DNA of 64,000 nt from CBDFKU01 sp965248975 (lineage in GTDB: Bacteria > Chloroflexota > Dehalococcoidia > Lucifugimonadales > JAGWBF01), in contig CBDFKU010000019.1 in NCBI GenBank assembly GCA_965248975.1, forward strand, positions 124,001-188,000. Reading direction: 5' to 3'. Both the position numbers and the translations under genes were made by a program. The notes under the pieces were generated by a model. The model was given only the letters and a program-made list of their open reading frames with translations, ran no database searches and was not told the DNA's origin. The number at the start of each line of letters is the position of its first letter. Positions within the stretch are counted from its first letter, which is position 1. Positions 52,168-60,647 of the stretch are shown here, piece after piece.

Positions 52168-53292
52168 ATGGCAGAAAGAGCGGAGGAACGGGTCATGAAG
52201 AAGACGGTCGCAGCTGGCGAGCTTGATGCTCCGTATCAAGTGGTCTTTGGAGATGTGTCGAAGATTGTCGATGCCGCCAAGGACTCGGCAACCCGTTCGG
52301 TGAATGCCGCCATGACCGCCGCGTACTGGTTGATCGGCCATCGCATCGTTGAGTTCGAGCAGTCAGGAGAAGAGCGGGCTACGTACGGGACCGCGCTCAT
52401 GGAAAGACTGGCGGCGGACTTGACCCAGCGGTTTGGACGCGGCTTCTCCCGTCAGAACATCCAATACATGCGTCTCTTCTACGTCTCATATCCGTCCGAT
52501 CAGATTCGCCAGGCGCTGTCTGGCAAATTGACTCGATCCACTCAACGTCGGATACGCCAGACGGCGTCGGGCGAATCCGACACCACTTCCATTGAAATAC
52601 GCCTGGGAGAGCTTCTCGCGGCCTTCCCGCTGCCCTGGTCCGCCTACGTGCGGTTGGTATCAGTCAAGAACACCAGCGCCCGTGAATTCTATGAAGCCGA
52701 GGCCCTGCGAGGAGGGTGGTCGGTTCGCCAGCTCGACCGGCAGATCAACTCCCAGTTCTACGAGCGCACGGCTCTATCGAAGAACAAGGCCGCCATGCTG
52801 ACGGAGGGGCAGAAGCCCCGTCACGAAGATCGCGTGGAGATCAAAGACCCGTTCGTCCTCGAATTCCTCGACCTCAAGGACGAGTACTCCGAAAGCGATC
52901 TGGAAGAGGCGCTCATCCGCCACCTAGAGACCTTCCTCCTGGAACTGGGCGGTGACTTCTGCTTTATGGGCCGCCAAAGGCGTCTGCGCATCGGCGACAA
53001 ATGGTACCGGGTGGACCTGCTGTTCTTTCACCGGCGGCTGCGATGTCTGGTAGTCATCGACCTCAAGATCGGTGGTTTCACTCACGCCGACGCCGGGCAG
53101 ATGCACCTCTACCTGAACTATGCGCGGGCGCGGTATGCCCTCGAAGGCTTGCCAAACAACGTGATGGCAGCGGAGTACCGAATTACCCTGCCCAACGAGG
53201 AGCTCCTGGCAGCGGAGATTGACCGAACGCGGCAGGTGATAGAATCGCGCGGCTCGATAACGTCAGAGGCTCCGCCAAGTAGCGGCACCTGA
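52168..53292 (+). CDS. DUF1016 (YhcG) PDDEXK nuclease-family protein
   Basis: A 374-residue protein with the two parts of DUF1016. The N-terminal helical domain has AAYWLIGHRIVEFEQSGEER and LAADLTQRFGRGFSRQNIQY. The C-terminal nuclease has KDPFVLEFLDL, LETFLLELGGDFCFMGRQRR, YRVDLLFFHRRLRCLVVIDL then KIGGF; the D and D-x-K of RVDLLFF..VVIDLK form the catalytic centre. ATG 52168 follows GGAGAGGAGGGCGCT. These proteins often ride on mobile elements near restriction systems and may repair or cut DNA. Normal length, no defect. Confidence 0.9.
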   Translation: MAERAEERVMKKTVAAGELDAPYQVVFGDVSKIVDAAKDSATRSVNAAMTAAYWLIGHRIVEFEQSGEERATYGTALMERLAADLTQRFGRGFSRQNIQYMRLFYVSYPSDQIRQALSGKLTRSTQRRIRQTASGESDTTSIEIRLGELLAAFPLPWSAYVRLVSVKNTSAREFYEAEALRGGWSVRQLDRQINSQFYERTALSKNKAAMLTEGQKPRHEDRVEIKDPFVLEFLDLKDEYSESDLEEALIRHLETFLLELGGDFCFMGRQRRLRIGDKWYRVDLLFFHRRLRCLVVIDLKIGGFTHADAGQMHLYLNYARARYALEGLPNNVMAAEYRITLPNEELLAAEIDRTRQVIESRGSITSEAPPSSGT

Positions 53293-53442
53293 CAGTAGAG
53301 AATCCGAAAGAATGAGCAAGGCAACGCAACAAGCGGGAACGGCAGACCCATTAGCAACTGTGCCAATGGCATTCATTGGCGAGTCCGTGGAGCCTGCGAT
53401 GCAACAAAGGGGGCCTGGCGCAGCGCATTTGAGAATGGCCCT

Positions 53443-53592
53443 TTGACGGCGCCCCGGCCACCGAGTAGAATGCTGGGTAGAGGTTGGCCCGGCGATGCTG
53501 CAAACACCCCGGGCCGTGGCTCCACCTGAAGGGTCAGGTGATGCGAAGTGATTGTACTACTCGCAGACCCGCTCCCGACAGGAGGCGGGTCT
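53443..53592 (+). promoter_or_regulatory. promoter and structured leader upstream of integrase B
   Basis: TTGACG (53443-53448) and TAGAAT (53466-53471) with 17 nt between form a strong promoter. The leader then can fold three hairpins: GGCCCGG (53486) with CCGGGCC (53509), CACCTG (53523) with CAGGTG (53535), and AGACCCGC (53565) with GCGGGTCT (53585), the last followed by CTTTCATTTC. The third is terminator-like. The integrase ATG lies 37 nt beyond it, with its own AAGGAGG. This layout suggests that integrase expression is regulated by attenuation. Confidence 0.6.
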
Positions 53593-53628
53593 CTTTCATT
53601 TCAGGCAGGTACAAACAAGGAGGCAATC

Positions 53629-55392
53629 ATGGCGAGAACCAAGGCACTGAGGCAAGTCGACCGCAAGAGGGCGGCCATCTACGCCCGCGTCTCGGACAAG
53701 AGCCAGGACACGGAGGACAAGACCTCCATATCAGAGCAAATAGGTGACATGGAAGCCTACTGCGAGGGCAAGGGCATGACCATCACCGCCCGCTATCAGG
53801 AGGTGGGCAGGGGTTGGTCCAAGAAGCGTCCCGAGTTCCAGAGGATGCTGGCCGCCGCCAAACGGGGACGCTTCGACACCATCGTGTGCTGGAAGTCCGA
53901 CCGGCTCAGCCGGGGGATGTACCCCGCAGCCGCCCTCATGGAGGTCGTCGAGGCGTATCAGATTCAGCTTGAAGCGGTCATGGACGCCATTGACATGAAG
54001 ACCTTCGGCCTCATGGCCGCCATCGGCAAGATCGAGCTCGACAACTTCAGGGAGAGGGCCTCTATGGGCAAGCGCGGCTCGGCCAAGCAGGGGAGAATGC
54101 CCGTCGGCGCACTCTCCTACGGATACCGCATCGGAGACGACGGCAAACCGGAGATATACGAGCCCGAGGCAGAGGTCGTCCGGCGCATCTTCCATATGTA
54201 CGTCCACGAGGGAATGTCCGGGTCGACCATCAGCCGCCAACTGGCCAGGGACAACGCCCCTACTTTCAATCCGGGTTCTCGATGGCATAAATCCTTCCTC
54301 AGCGCTCTTCTGGGGAAGGAGGTCTACAAAGGAAACTGGTGGTACGGCAAGTCCCGCTGGGTTGCCACGGAGGGCGGAGAGACGGTATACGCCCAACCGC
54401 AAGACGCCTGGATCAAGGTGCCCTTCCCGCCGCTGGTGGACGAGCAGACCTGGGACCGGGCGCAGGCCATCAAGAAGCAGAGGAAGACACAATCCACGCG
54501 CAACACCAAGATATTCTACCTGCTTCAACACCTCGTCAGGTGCGCCGAATGCGGGCGGCTCTTCGCCTGCAAGTCAACGACCCGCAGGACCGTGAAATCC
54601 AATGGCAGTATCTACAAGTACAACCTGAAGACCCCTTATCGGCACTATCACTGCTACGGAATGCTGAGCGAGGGCCTTCGGTGCAGGGAGCGGTCCCACA
54701 TCAAGGCCGGACAGTTGGAGGAGCTGGTCTGGAGCCAGGTCAAGGAGATGATCCAGAATCCCGAGCTCATCGTGGCCGGAATCGAGGCTCTGGATACACA
54801 GGGAGAGGACGGGCTGGGAATGCGGATCGCCAGGGCGGAGCGGGATCTCCAGAAAGTCCAGATCGAAGAGGAAAGAGCCATCAGGCTGTATGTGTCGGGG
54901 AAGATTAAGGAAGACCAACTCGACCAGCAACGCAAGTTCATCCTCGAACGGCTGGAAACCGCTCGGGAGAAGCTGGACGACCTCCGGGCCAGGGAGTCGA
55001 TGGCATCTGAGAAGCGGGGCCTGATGGAGAACCTTGTCCAGTGGGCTGGGAAGTTCGGCAAAGGGTTGGATGACCTGCCCGACGAGAAACGCCGGGATGT
55101 CCTGCGGCTGCTCGTCGACCAGGTCTTGGTCGATCGTAACAACAACGTCAGCATTACCCTGGGTATTCCAACAGAAGATTTTGTGTCGATTGAGAAAGAG
55201 GAATCACCTTCCCTCTGTCGGACCTCGACCATTAAGGCAGGGGCACCGAAGGCGACGATCTCGGAGCTGCTCAAGACCTCCCATCCGAAGAAGCCGCCGT
55301 TAAGTTCCAGCAAGTCCTCCAGAGTCGGGTCCGTTGGAAGGCCCAGGGCATACATCGCATCGACCTTCCGGTGGTCCAGGACCACCGAGTAG
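53629..55392 (+). CDS. large serine integrase B of the element, crossing attR
   Basis: A 587-residue large serine recombinase. Catalytic domain about 15-150: AAIYARVSDKSQDTEDKTSI with serine 22 as nucleophile, then VCWKSDRLSRGMYPAAALME. Recombinase domain about 165-300 (RMPVGALSYGYRI, GSTISRQLARDNAP). Zinc ribbon with VRCAECGRLFAC and later CYGMLSEGLRCRER, then a coiled coil near 425-490. ATG 53629 follows AAGGAGGCAATC. The reading frame passes over the attR core (55200-55208) and continues 62 codons in host DNA (antisense to the lipoprotein gene). In the circular form it would instead run 30 codons into the left end and stop at 16988-16990. The closeness to attR makes it the likely integrase. 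Confidence 0.93.
   Translation: MARTKALRQVDRKRAAIYARVSDKSQDTEDKTSISEQIGDMEAYCEGKGMTITARYQEVGRGWSKKRPEFQRMLAAAKRGRFDTIVCWKSDRLSRGMYPAAALMEVVEAYQIQLEAVMDAIDMKTFGLMAAIGKIELDNFRERASMGKRGSAKQGRMPVGALSYGYRIGDDGKPEIYEPEAEVVRRIFHMYVHEGMSGSTISRQLARDNAPTFNPGSRWHKSFLSALLGKEVYKGNWWYGKSRWVATEGGETVYAQPQDAWIKVPFPPLVDEQTWDRAQAIKKQRKTQSTRNTKIFYLLQHLVRCAECGRLFACKSTTRRTVKSNGSIYKYNLKTPYRHYHCYGMLSEGLRCRERSHIKAGQLEELVWSQVKEMIQNPELIVAGIEALDTQGEDGLGMRIARAERDLQKVQIEEERAIRLYVSGKIKEDQLDQQRKFILERLETAREKLDDLRARESMASEKRGLMENLVQWAGKFGKGLDDLPDEKRRDVLRLLVDQVLVDRNNNVSITLGIPTEDFVSIEKEESPSLCRTSTIKAGAPKATISELLKTSHPKKPPLSSSKSSRVGSVGRPRAYIASTFRWSRTTE
55200..55208. other. attR core of the integrated element
   Basis: GGAATCACC is identical to attL at 16888-16896. 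On the minus strand it codes Gly-Asp-Ser after VRQRE in the lipoprotein 5' part. It lies inside the integrase B reading frame. Confidence 0.85.
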
Positions 55393-55727
55393 CCGCCCTC
55401 CCGCCTGGGGTCGTCTTCCGGAAACTGATATATCAGCGTAGCCGGCCCGTCGGACTCGGCAGTCCAGCCCTGGGGGTAAGCGACGCTGAAGGGAAAGTCC
55501 CCGAAAACCTGCCGCTGGCTCAGCTCCACGTCCTCGGCATCAAAGGGAGCTGGCTCCTGTGTCGGCTCTGGCGTGGCCGTGGGTGTCACCGTCGGCGTAG
55601 CCGTAGGCGGGAGAGGAGTAGCGGTCGGCGCTGGCGTGGGGGTGGCACTGCCACCACACGCCACCAGCAAGGCGGCGGCGATGGACATCGCAGCAAGAAA
55701 AGGACCTTTGAGGCGACCGGCCTTCAT
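55200..55727 (-). pseudogene. 5' part of the split lipoprotein gene (right half at element junction)
   Basis: From ATG 55727 it reads MKAGRLKGPFLAAMSIAAAL then LVACGGS, a signal peptide with lipobox LVAC and cysteine 24. A Thr/Pro-rich linker (TPTPAPTATPLPPTATPTVT) follows to residue about 60. The PsbP/DUF1795-like fold then starts (FGDFPFSVAYPQGWTAESDG, YALGLPTDPTLEDLLELNGG) and breaks off at VRQREGDS in the core. The remaining two-thirds lie at 15904-16896. Past the core, the frame runs on into element DNA with meaningless sequence. AAAAAGGGGGCTCG precedes the start. As integrated, the cell can make only a truncated lipoprotein. Confidence 0.88.
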
Positions 55728-55944
55728 CGAGCCCCCTTTTTTACCCAAGTATGCTGACATCTATGATGACGCATGGGGCTCAGAAGGTTCGCAGGTCGGG
55801 CGGGCCGCCGGGAAAACTCGTAGGAACGTCGCGGTCGTGGAAACGTGGGACTTTGCGTCAGGAACGGGGCAAGATGCATCCGAGTAGAGGGGTACAAAGA
55901 TGCGCGCCGAGGTTGCTCCAGAGTTCCTGCTGAAGAAACCGGGC

Positions 55945-56403
55945 CTAACGCGCCGCTTCTTCCAACACCGCACGGGAGGGCTCTACACGCACCGTGTCGC
56001 CAACCCTCAGGTTGCCGCCGTTCAGAACCATGGTCACGATGCCCCGGCGCCCATCCAGGGCTTCCCGCAGGCCGGGACGTATCTCGTCCATGCGGACGCA
56101 GGGCTCACAGGGGCCGGTGGCCTCCAGGGTCACCTCGTCTCCTATGAAGAACACCTGGCCGGCCCTGACCGACGACAGGTCCAGGCCTTCCACGGTGACG
56201 TTCTCCTTGATGGTGCCGGGGGTCAGGCCGAAGGCGCTCAGCGTCTCGGCGTCCATCACCAGCACCTGGCGGGCGCTGCCTTCTTTGGCGTGCCTGTCCC
56301 CTTCCAGGCCCAGGTCCGAGACCGCCAACGCTTCCGAGACGGGAGTCATTGGCTGGCGATGTCCTTCACAGATGTGCAGAGCGACTACCTTTCCATTATC
56401 CAT
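55945..56403 (-). CDS. MOSC-domain protein
   Basis: A 152-residue single MOSC domain: LGLEGDRHAKEGSARQVLVM, LSAFGLTPGTIKENVTVEGL and ATGPCEPCVRMDEIRPGLRE. The cysteine in GPCEPC is the conserved sulfur-carrying position in this superfamily. MOSC domains deliver sulfur or bind molybdopterin in the cytosol; stand-alone forms of this kind are often linked with molybdenum enzymes or with reduction of N-hydroxylated compounds. ATG 56403 (MDNGKVVAL) follows GAGGGAGGCGAT. An XdhC gene (molybdenum cofactor delivery) lies at 62.9 kb on the other strand. Confidence 0.88.
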   Translation of the reverse strand: MDNGKVVALHICEGHRQPMTPVSEALAVSDLGLEGDRHAKEGSARQVLVMDAETLSAFGLTPGTIKENVTVEGLDLSSVRAGQVFFIGDEVTLEATGPCEPCVRMDEIRPGLREALDGRRGIVTMVLNGGNLRVGDTVRVEPSRAVLEEAAR

Positions 56404-56528
56404 ATCGCCTCCCTCTGACCCCGAGTAATCAGCTATCCCATTATATGTCCTCGGTGATAAAATTGTCACGTTCACAGCCTGCAACCAGGGTCGTTCGATC
56501 ATCTGTGGCGGGAGGAAACTATCGCTCA

Positions 56529-56580
56529 CGGTGGGCCTGTCGAACCATGGCGGAGCCCTTCGACAAACTCAGTGTGAGGG
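56529..56580. repeat. degenerate TTCGAC / GTCGAA hairpin repeat
   Basis: GTGGGCCTGTCGAACCATGG and CCCTTCGACAAACTCAGTGT share the arms of the hairpin at 9641-9704 but in a shorter arrangement. Likely a second copy of the same dispersed intergenic repeat family, just upstream of the enoyl-CoA hydratase gene. Confidence 0.5.
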
Positions 56581-56639
56581 AAGCGACCTTCCTGGTAGCA
56601 AGAATCGATGGACCCTGGCCTAGACCGATGGGAGGGACC

Positions 56640-57476
56640 ATGGCATACCAGTTCATCCTTGTGGAGCGGGACCAGGGCATCCTTCAGATAACATTGCACG
56701 ACCCCGGCACCCGCAACGCCATGGGCACGGATATGGTCCAGGAGGTCCTACAGGAGCTGGACCGCTTCGAGCAGGACTCAGGGGACCGGGTGCTGCTGAT
56801 CACCGGCACGGAGCCGTCCTTTTGCTCCGGGGCCAATGTGCGGCGGTTCGACCGGGACATCCAGGAGCGAGAATCAGAGGAGGCGGAAGCCGCCCTTCCA
56901 TGGGGCAGAATGGAAGCGCGCCTGGGCTCCCGGGAGACCCTTGAAACCCAACTGGCCCCCCAGGTGATTCTGCGGATCCACGAGCTGCAGAAGCCCTCGA
57001 TCGCCGCGGTCAACGGCCACGCCATCGGCGCGGGGATGGGCCTGGCCCTTGCCTGCGACATCCGTATCGCCTCGGAGAAGGCCGTTTTCTCCGAGGCCTT
57101 CGTCCGTATGGGGCTGGTGCCGGGGGACGGCAGCTCCTGGCAGCTGCCCCGCCTTATCGGCCTGAGCAACACCCTTTTGCTGCAGTACACCGGTGACCGC
57201 ATCGACGGCAACGAGGCCTATAGGATGGGTCTGGCCAGCAACGTGGTCCCCCGGGAAGAGCTCATGTCCACGGCCAGGGAGCTGGCGTCTCGAATCGCCC
57301 GAGGTCCGGCCCTGTCCCTGGTAAAGTACCTGGCCCACAGGTCCATGGAGACCGGCTTCCAGGAGAGCATGGAGATCGCCCACGCCGCCCAGGGGCTCGC
57401 CAGGCAGACGGAGGACCACAAGGAGGCGGTTCGAGCCTTCCTGGAGAAGCGCGAGCCTCATTTCAAGGGGCGATGA
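56640..57476 (+). CDS. enoyl-CoA hydratase/isomerase-family protein
   Basis: A 278-residue crotonase-fold enzyme. FCSGANVRRFD and AVNGHAIGAGMGLALACDIR give the two oxyanion-hole segments. SEAFVRMGLVPGDGSSWQLP has aspartate where hydratases usually keep the second acid. The N-terminal glutamate position is not obvious, so hydration versus isomerisation or another CoA reaction cannot be fixed. ATG 56640 (MAYQFILVERD) follows GGGAGGGACC; the frame is open much further upstream but with non-family sequence. The fused ETF at 1.4 kb would suit fatty-acid or branched-chain acyl-CoA oxidation in the same cell. Confidence 0.9.
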   Translation: MAYQFILVERDQGILQITLHDPGTRNAMGTDMVQEVLQELDRFEQDSGDRVLLITGTEPSFCSGANVRRFDRDIQERESEEAEAALPWGRMEARLGSRETLETQLAPQVILRIHELQKPSIAAVNGHAIGAGMGLALACDIRIASEKAVFSEAFVRMGLVPGDGSSWQLPRLIGLSNTLLLQYTGDRIDGNEAYRMGLASNVVPREELMSTARELASRIARGPALSLVKYLAHRSMETGFQESMEIAHAAQGLARQTEDHKEAVRAFLEKREPHFKGR

Positions 57477-57558
57477 GGCCAATGAATATAAGGCGACCCA
57501 GCGTCGGGGTCAGCTTGCGGTAAGCGTGAAGTGGGCGGTATCATAGCGGTACGGCAAC

Positions 57559-59607
57559 ATGCCTCCGGGAGGAATCATGCTCTTCAACCTTTACAGGTAC
57601 TCCAGGTGGGATGGGACCCAGAACGTCTTCGACGTTGACGTCGAAGAGCTGATGGACCACCTCTCCAACGACCTCCTGAACCATGGCGACCTCCATAAGG
57701 CACTCCGAGAGATGATGCGTCGTGGCATGCAGAACCGCGACGGACAACGCATGCCCGGGCTGAACGACCTGATGGAGCAGCTCAAGGGCCAGCGACGGGA
57801 GCAGCTTCAGCAGTACAACATGGACTCCGTCATGGAGGACATCGCCCAGCGCCTCGAGGAGATCTTGAAGACCGAGCGAGAGGGCGTCCAGAAACGGGTG
57901 GACGAGGCCCGGCAGGAGACCGCCGACGCCGAGGGGCCGGAGCGGGTCCAGATGGAGTCCCTAACCAAGCTGCTGGAGGACCGGGCGGCCCATAACATCG
58001 AGAAGCTGGATGGGCTGCCCTCCAGCACCGGCGGGGCCATCAAGGAGCTGATGGAGTACGACTTCATAGACCCCGAGGCCCAGCGCATGTTCCAGGAGTT
58101 GCTGGACATGCTGCGGGGCCAGATGGCCCAGAACGTGTCCCAGGACATGATGCAGCAGATCCAGAGCATGACTCCCGAAGACATGGCCGGCCTCCGGGAG
58201 ATGCTGCGCCAGCTCAACCAGATGCTCGAGGATCGGGCCATGGGCCGTGAGCCCGACTTCGACGGGTTCACGCGGCAGTTCGGGCCGATGTTCGGCGACA
58301 ACCCGCCCCAGAATATGAACGAGCTGATGGAACGGCTGATGCAGCAGATGGCCCAGATGCAGTCCCTCATGGAGAGCATGTCCCCCGAAGCGAGGCGGGA
58401 GCTCGAAGAGGCGCTGAGCTCGGTGCTGGACCCCGAGACCCAGCGGGAAATGGCCCAGCTGGCATCCTGGATGGAGCAGCTAATGCCCATGGACGACCTG
58501 CGCCGCCAGTACCCCTTCATGGGGGACGACAGCCTCACCCTGGACCAGGCGATGCAGCTGATGGGCAACCTCCAAGACATGGACGAGCTCGAGAAGGCCC
58601 TCCAGGACGCCCTCCGTAGCGGCAACCTGGACGAGATCGACCCCGACCAGATCGCCGAGCTGCTGGGTGAAGAGGCCCGCCGTACCTGGGAGCAGCTACA
58701 GAGCCTGATAGAGGCCCTGCGGGAGGCCGGCTACATCAAGGAGGGAGAGGGAGCAGAGCTGACCCCCAAGGCCATCAGACGGATCGGCCAGAGGGCGCTG
58801 AGGGAAGTCTTTGCCAACCTGAAAAAGGACCGGCTGGGCAACCACGAGCTTGCCAACCGGGGAGGCGGCGGAGACACCCTAGCCGACACCAAGCAGTACG
58901 AGTTCGGCGACCCCTTCCAGCTGGACCTGAACACGACCGTCAAGAACGCCATAGTCAGGGCGGGCCCGGACGTGCCGGTGCGCCTCACTCCCGAGGACTT
59001 CGAGATATATCGCAACGAGCACATGACCCGGGCAGCCACGGTGGTCCTCCTGGACCAGAGCCGGTCCATGGGCCTCTTCGACAGCTTCCAGGCCGCCAAG
59101 AAGGTGGCCGTCGCGCTGTTCGCGCTGATCCACAGCCAGTTCCCCCGGGACAGCCTCTACGTCATCGGCTTCTCCGACTACGCCCGGGAGATAAAGGAGG
59201 AGGACCTGCCCAAGCTCAGCTGGAACGCCTGGGTTTCGGGCACCAACATGCACCATGCCCTGATGCTGTCCCGCAAGCTCCTGTCCAAGGAGAAGGGAGG
59301 ATCCCGGCAGATCATCCTCATCACCGACGGCGAGCCCACCGCCCACCTTGAGGGGGACCGGTCTTTCTTCAGCTACCCACCCAGCTACAAGACCATCACC
59401 GAGACCCTGAAGGAAGTCCGGCGCTGCACCCAGGAAGACATCCGCATCAACACCTTCATGCTGGAGAATAGCTACCAGCTGATGGACTTCGTGGACAAGC
59501 TGACCCGCATAAACAAGGGCCGCGCCTTCTACAGCACCCCCGACCGCCTGGGCGAGTACGTCCTGGTGGACTACGTCAGCAACCGCAAGAAGCGCGTCAC
59601 GGCTTAG
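57559..59607 (+). CDS. VWA-domain protein of the MoxR/Mg-chelatase-associated type
   Basis: A 682-residue protein. Residues 1-460 are helical and Met/Gln/Glu-rich with many MxxM patterns (MNELMERLMQQMAQMQSLME). Residues about 485-665 form a von Willebrand A domain with complete MIDAS: VVLLDQSRSMG (DxSxS), SGTNMHHALML (threonine), ILITDGEPTA (aspartate). Such proteins usually work with a MoxR AAA+ ATPase to load metals or remodel proteins; none is in the window, though it could lie beyond. ATG 57559 could be replaced by ATG 57577 (MLFNLYRY). Conserved in many Chloroflexota and Actinobacteria under the name VWA domain protein. Confidence 0.85.
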   Translation: MPPGGIMLFNLYRYSRWDGTQNVFDVDVEELMDHLSNDLLNHGDLHKALREMMRRGMQNRDGQRMPGLNDLMEQLKGQRREQLQQYNMDSVMEDIAQRLEEILKTEREGVQKRVDEARQETADAEGPERVQMESLTKLLEDRAAHNIEKLDGLPSSTGGAIKELMEYDFIDPEAQRMFQELLDMLRGQMAQNVSQDMMQQIQSMTPEDMAGLREMLRQLNQMLEDRAMGREPDFDGFTRQFGPMFGDNPPQNMNELMERLMQQMAQMQSLMESMSPEARRELEEALSSVLDPETQREMAQLASWMEQLMPMDDLRRQYPFMGDDSLTLDQAMQLMGNLQDMDELEKALQDALRSGNLDEIDPDQIAELLGEEARRTWEQLQSLIEALREAGYIKEGEGAELTPKAIRRIGQRALREVFANLKKDRLGNHELANRGGGGDTLADTKQYEFGDPFQLDLNTTVKNAIVRAGPDVPVRLTPEDFEIYRNEHMTRAATVVLLDQSRSMGLFDSFQAAKKVAVALFALIHSQFPRDSLYVIGFSDYAREIKEEDLPKLSWNAWVSGTNMHHALMLSRKLLSKEKGGSRQIILITDGEPTAHLEGDRSFFSYPPSYKTITETLKEVRRCTQEDIRINTFMLENSYQLMDFVDKLTRINKGRAFYSTPDRLGEYVLVDYVSNRKKRVTA

Positions 59608-59619
59608 ACGTTCCGCACC

Positions 59620-60645
59620 TCAATCTGGAATATGGAGCGTCGTGCCCTGTGGATAGCCGTGGCCCCTCTGCCTGGGGCGGTCAATCACCTTTAGTTCACC
59701 GTTACGTTCCATCGGGGTCAGTATCTTAGTTTTGTAATGGGTGTGCAGGAAAGGCGTCTCGACAATCACGTGCTTCTCTAACTCCGCGTCCGTGAAGGTT
59801 TCTCCTTTGAATCGTTGTAGAATCAAGCGCTTAAGAAGATCGTAGTCGGGCTCGGGCTCGATTAGGTACGGCTGAGCAAAATTACTCCTGTCGGAAAAGC
59901 GGTATTGTCCAACCCGATCGACCCTCCACATTGCCTGTTTCATCGCCTTCAGCCCAGCATACCCATTGGTGCCGAAGAACAGAAAGTAGTCGGTTCTGTT
60001 CCCATCGTTGATCATCTCGAAGGACCGTACGTAGTTAATACCGGCACCGACCTCTAATTGCTCTTTGTAAGTATCATGGAGGCACCTTTTCCGATCGTCA
60101 CTATGTGCCATCGCCACACATTCCCGCCACCTGTTTGAGCCAAACAGAGCATCAAAATTGGACGACTGTGGGTCGTGTGATAAGAATCGGTTGACCTCAT
60201 CAAACATGAAGTTTACAAGAACCTCACATCTTCGCTGCTTCATCAACCGTGCTATCAAACTAAAGGGTGTATGCGAGTAGCCAAAAGGGTCCCCGAAAGC
60301 AAAAGTCGGGGCCAAGGCAGAGTTCTGACGTTCTATGTGCTGGATTATTTCTGTAAGTGTTTCATCAAAGGTAGACGTAACGACGTGCCACCTGAAGTTG
60401 TGCGGCAGGTTCATATCTGAAATGAGCGCATGGAGGTGATCGGCTCTGTCTTTTCGAGCCTCGATGAAGACAAACAAAACCTCTGCGGTTATCGGCTTCC
60501 TTTGCTCTAGAGCGGCCTTAACCGCAATTATGGGCGAACCGTCCTCTCCCCCTTCGTATTTCCCAGGGACCTGCGAAGCCATCGATGTACAGGACGCGGC
60601 CGCTCCATGAGGTCATGATCGGAAGCCAAGCGTCCAAGTGTTGGG
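59620..60645 (-). pseudogene. three-Cys-motif partner protein TcmP, N-terminally truncated and frameshifted
   Basis: The main frame (59620-60582) reads YEGGEDGSPIIAVKAALEQR, VLFVFIEARKDRADHLHALI, FAFGDPFGYSHTPFSLIARL and TDYFLFFGTNGYAGLKAMKQ, which are TcmP family blocks. The expected N-terminus HLDAWLPIM, then GRVLYIDGFAGP, lies in another frame (60518-60645); an extra base in the CCCTGGG run near 60565 separates them. The first dozen residues are missing because an IS3-type element begins at 60646. TcmP proteins are associated with the three-Cys-motif (DUF5131) protein, whose broken gene stands on the far side of the insertion. The system is inactive as read. Confidence 0.85.
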
Positions 60646-60647
60646 TG

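Larger units (their letters stand above)
16888..55208. mobile_element. integrated ~38.3-kb element (probable ICE) with serine integrase and T4SS genes
   Basis: The boundaries are set by the duplicated GGAATCACC core and by restoration of one lipoprotein gene on excision. A large serine recombinase gene abuts and crosses the right boundary. Internal genes fit a conjugative element: VirB2-like pilin, VirB4, two coupling-type ATPases, two replication-relaxation proteins, HTH repressors with an ImmA-type peptidase, and toxin-antitoxin pairs. The interior also holds a second serine recombinase, broken IS elements and decayed genes, so it has taken on DNA since it formed or is a composite of two elements. 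IS1182 has cut into the T4SS region at 37.4 kb, so self-transfer may be impaired. Confidence 0.85.

Noticed and set aside
16897..55199. Prophage interpretation of the element
   Set aside because: No capsid, portal, terminase, tail or lysis genes are seen; pilin, VirB4 and coupling ATPases point to conjugation.
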